Shown: in pieces, positions 33,402-35,438 of the stretch
Layout: every line of letters begins with the position of its first letter
Position numbering within the stretch: position 1 is the first letter of the stretch
DNA from: Albidovulum sp.
GTDB lineage: Bacteria; Pseudomonadota; Alphaproteobacteria; Rhodobacterales; Rhodobacteraceae
NCBI GenBank assembly: GCA_030837785.1
Contig: JAUQYA010000089.1
Location: 1 to 35,438 of the forward strand
Length of the DNA: 35,438 nucleotides
Direction: 5' to 3'
The notes under the pieces: generated by a model
What the model saw: only the letters and a program-made list of their open reading frames with translations
Database searches by the model: none
What the model was told of the DNA's origin: nothing
Made by a program: the position numbers and the translations under genes

Positions 33402-34406
33402 ATGCCAGTCAATCTTCTGGGGCGCAGCGTCCTGAAACTGGGCGACTTCACCCCCGACGAAATCCGCTTCCTGCTGCGGCTTTCGGCCTCGCTCAAGCAG
33501 GCCAAATATGGCGGCTATGAGCAGCAGCGGCTGAAGGGGCGCAACATCGCGCTGATCTTCGAGAAGGATTCCACGCGCACCCGCACCGGATTCGAGGTGG
33601 CGGCCTATGATCAGGGCGCGCATGTCACCTATCTGGGGCCGACCGGCACCCAGATCGGCAAGAAGGAATCGATGAAGGACACCGCCCGGGTTCTGGGCCG
33701 GATCTATGACGGGATCGAATATCGCGGCTTTGGCCAGACGCTTGCCGAGGAACTGGCCAGATGGTCGGGCGTGCCGGTCTACAACGGGCTGACGGATGAA
33801 TTCCATCCGACGCAGATCCTGGCCGATTTCCTGACCATGCGCGAGTTCACCCGCAAGCACCTGTCGCAGCTATGCTTCTGCTTTCTGGGCGATGCCGGCA
33901 ACAACATGGGCAACTCGCTGATGGAGGGCGCGGCGCTGATCGGCATGGATGTGCGGCTTGGCGCGCCGAAGGATTGCTGGCCCGACGCCGCGCTGGTGGA
34001 TCGCTGCCGCGAGATCGCCGCGACCACCGGCGCCAGGATCGCCCTGACCGAGGATCCGGTCGAGGCCGCGCGCGGCTGCGATTTCGTCTATACCGATGTC
34101 TGGGTCTCGATGGGAGAGCCCGACGAGGTCTGGGCGAGCCGGATCAAGCAGCTGACCCCCTATCGGGTCACGCTCCAGATCATGGAGGCGACCGGCAATC
34201 CGCATGCCAAGTTCATGCATTGCCTGCCGGCCTTCCACAACCGCGAGACCCAGATCGGCGAGAAGATCTTCCAGCAATACGGCATCGACTGCATGGAGGT
34301 CAGCGACGAGGTCTTCGAATCCGAAGCCTCGATCGTCTTCGATCAGGCCGAGAACCGGATGCACACGATCAAGGCGCTGCTGGTCGCCACCCTGGGCGGG
34401 GCCTGA
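33402..34406 (+). CDS. arcB: Ornithine carbamoyltransferase, catabolic type
   Basis: A 334-residue carbamoyltransferase. The carbamoyl-phosphate loop STRTRTGFE is at about residue 57, the ornithine-side motifs are FHPTQILADF and GDAGNNMGNSL, and the HCLPAFH motif is near 273. The length and the DxWxSMGEP-type segment (YTDVWVSMGEPDEVW) match ArcB-type OTCs. In this pathway it runs in the phosphorolytic direction, splitting citrulline into ornithine and carbamoyl phosphate, which arcC uses. AAGGAGCGAACC precedes the ATG. It lies between arcA and arcC in the same operon. Confidence 0.96.
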   Translation: MPVNLLGRSVLKLGDFTPDEIRFLLRLSASLKQAKYGGYEQQRLKGRNIALIFEKDSTRTRTGFEVAAYDQGAHVTYLGPTGTQIGKKESMKDTARVLGRIYDGIEYRGFGQTLAEELARWSGVPVYNGLTDEFHPTQILADFLTMREFTRKHLSQLCFCFLGDAGNNMGNSLMEGAALIGMDVRLGAPKDCWPDAALVDRCREIAATTGARIALTEDPVEAARGCDFVYTDVWVSMGEPDEVWASRIKQLTPYRVTLQIMEATGNPHAKFMHCLPAFHNRETQIGEKIFQQYGIDCMEVSDEVFESEASIVFDQAENRMHTIKALLVATLGGA

Positions 34407-34410
34407 CCCG

Positions 34411-35328
34411 ATGCGGGTGGTGGTGGCCCTTGGCGGCAATGCGCTCTTGCGGCGTGGTGAACCGATGACCGCCGAGGCGCAGCGCGCGAATGTGCGCCGC
34501 GCGGCGGTGGCGCTGGCGGAACTGGCGCGCGACCATGACATCGTGGTCGCGCATGGCAATGGCCCGCAGGTCGGCCTGCTGGCCTTGCAGGCTGCGGCCT
34601 ACAGCAACGAAACCGTCTGGCCGCTGGATATTCTGGGGGCCGAAAGCGTCGGCATGATCGGCTATCTGGTCGAACAGGAACTGACCAATGCGCTGCCGCC
34701 CGGTGCCGCTTTGGCGACGCTGTTGACCCAGGTCGAGGTGGACCCGGACGATCCCGCCTTTGCCAATCCCCAAAAACCGATCGGCCCGCTTTATGACACG
34801 GTGGCCGCCGCCAAGGCCCGCACCGCGCATGGCTGGCCGATGGTCGAGGAAAGCCCCGGCCAGTGGCGCCGGGTCGTGCCCTCGCCCGCGCCCCGGCGGT
34901 TCAGCCAGATCGAACCGCTCAGGGTGCTGACAAAGGCCGGCGTGACGGTGATCTGCGCGGGCGGCGGCGGCATTCCGGTGATCCGCCGCGACGATGGCCG
35001 GCTGGAAGGTATCGAGGCGGTGATCGACAAGGACCGCTCTGCCGGCCTGCTGGCGACCGAGCTTGATGCCGATGCCTTCCTGATGCTGACCGATGTCGAT
35101 GCGGTCTATCGCGGCTGGAACACGCCGGACCAAAGCGCGATCCACCGCGCGGACCCAGCCGACCTCGACCCGGCGGCGTTTCCGCCCGGCTCGATGGCCC
35201 CCAAGGTCGAGGCCGCCTGCGCCTTTGCCTCACATGCGGGGCGGATCGCCGGGATCGGGCGGCTGGAAGATGCCAGCGCCATTCTGGCCGGAACGGCGGG
35301 GACGCTTGTCACAAGGGCGTCCCCCTGA
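34411..35328 (+). CDS. arcC: Carbamate kinase
   Basis: A 305-residue amino-acid-kinase-fold enzyme that makes ATP from carbamoyl phosphate and ADP, releasing ammonia and CO2. Features are RVVVALGGNALLRRGEP at the start, HGNGPQVGLLALQ, VICAGGGGIPVI, the EAVIDKDRSAGLLA loop and LMLTDVDAVY. The ATG at 34411 begins at the conserved N-terminus; a longer open frame into arcB is not needed. No strong ribosome site is visible, so translation is probably coupled to arcB, which ends four bases earlier. An IS903-like element begins 14 bases after its stop. Confidence 0.96.
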   Translation: MRVVVALGGNALLRRGEPMTAEAQRANVRRAAVALAELARDHDIVVAHGNGPQVGLLALQAAAYSNETVWPLDILGAESVGMIGYLVEQELTNALPPGAALATLLTQVEVDPDDPAFANPQKPIGPLYDTVAAAKARTAHGWPMVEESPGQWRRVVPSPAPRRFSQIEPLRVLTKAGVTVICAGGGGIPVIRRDDGRLEGIEAVIDKDRSAGLLATELDADAFLMLTDVDAVYRGWNTPDQSAIHRADPADLDPAAFPPGSMAPKVEAACAFASHAGRIAGIGRLEDASAILAGTAGTLVTRASP

Positions 35329-35342
35329 TCTTGCAACGGGTG

Positions 35343-35438
35343 GGCGTTGTTGCAGAACTTGACCTGAGAGGATTCACACGGTGAATCCATCAGGTTAGGA
35401 GGCGGGCATGAGCAAGCCCGTCCCGCCCCGCTACCGCA
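35343..35438 (+). mobile_element. IS903-like IS5-family element, copy 2 (cut by window end)
   Basis: The 96 bases visible equal the start of the element at 7587-8638 read from its right end, differing at one position of the terminal repeat (GCAGAACTT here, GCACAACTT there). The orientation is opposite to copy 1, so the transposase promoters of both copies face the 26.7 kb between them. The other end, and any target duplication, lie outside the window. Confidence 0.92.
35408..35438 (+). CDS. IS5-family transposase, first ten codons (partial)
   Basis: ATG at 35408 preceded by AGGAGG opens MSKPVPPRYR, identical to the N-terminus of the transposase at 7640-8572. The gene continues beyond the window. 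Confidence 0.88.
   Translation, partial: MSKPVPPRYR

Noticed and set aside
1..35438. CRISPR array or intact tRNA/rRNA gene
   Set aside because: No regularly spaced repeats with spacers and no complete cloverleaf were found; only the 21-base tRNA 3' fragment at 11663 stands out.

Overview
The window looks like a chromosome or plasmid segment of a GC-rich alphaproteobacterium, most likely Rhodobacteraceae (Paracoccus/Rhodobacter-like). This rests on codon use, dense ATGA-coupled operons and the kinds of insertion sequence present; no rRNA or intact tRNA is here to confirm it. About a third of the window is mobile or broken DNA and the rest is metabolic and transport operons.

Left part (1-7.6 kb): the tail of an IS630-type element and a complete IS3-type element with a 3-bp GTT target duplication sit in or beside a LysR-type regulator gene. 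Next comes an amino-acid catabolism locus. A PLP-dependent threonine/serine-dehydratase-like enzyme and a RidA-type imine deaminase form a minus-strand operon, divergent from a GcvA-like LysR regulator. After the regulator, on the plus strand, lie a DadA/PuuB-like FAD amine oxidase, a semialdehyde dehydrogenase of the alpha-ketoglutaric-semialdehyde type, and a YciI-like protein. Together they could deaminate an amine or (hydroxy)amino acid, oxidise the semialdehyde and clear reactive enamine/imine intermediates. The substrate cannot be read from the sequence.

Mobile/defence part (7.6-16.4 kb): an intact IS903-like IS5-family element abuts the decapitated C-terminal half of an MmeI-like restriction-modification protein. 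Convergent to that are an N4/N6 DNA methyltransferase and a small phage-type protein. A remnant of the 3' end of an initiator tRNA gene (probable att site) and a frameshifted IS630 element follow. Then come a Fic-family AMPylase gene with four phased upstream repeats and a graveyard of IS110, IS5 and IS3 fragments.

Transport part (16.4-20.3 kb): a small Cys-motif membrane protein precedes a FecBCD/BtuCDF-type metal-chelate ABC importer (binding protein, permease, ATPase). A convergent small secreted protein closes this part.

Right part (20.5-35.3 kb): one long plus-strand array holds a TetR regulator, a beta-CASP metallo-RNase, a LOG-type phosphoribohydrolase, a YhiI-RbbA-YhhJ-type export system, a class I PHA-synthase-like protein and a four-helix membrane protein. 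It continues into a full arginine deiminase pathway: YfcC/ArcD-like exchanger, arcA, arcB, arcC. The arginine deiminase route makes ATP from arginine without respiration, so the array may serve energy-limited or low-oxygen conditions; this is inference. Fourteen bases after arcC a second copy of the IS903-like element begins in the opposite orientation to the first, so the 26.7 kb between them is bracketed by inverted copies of one IS.
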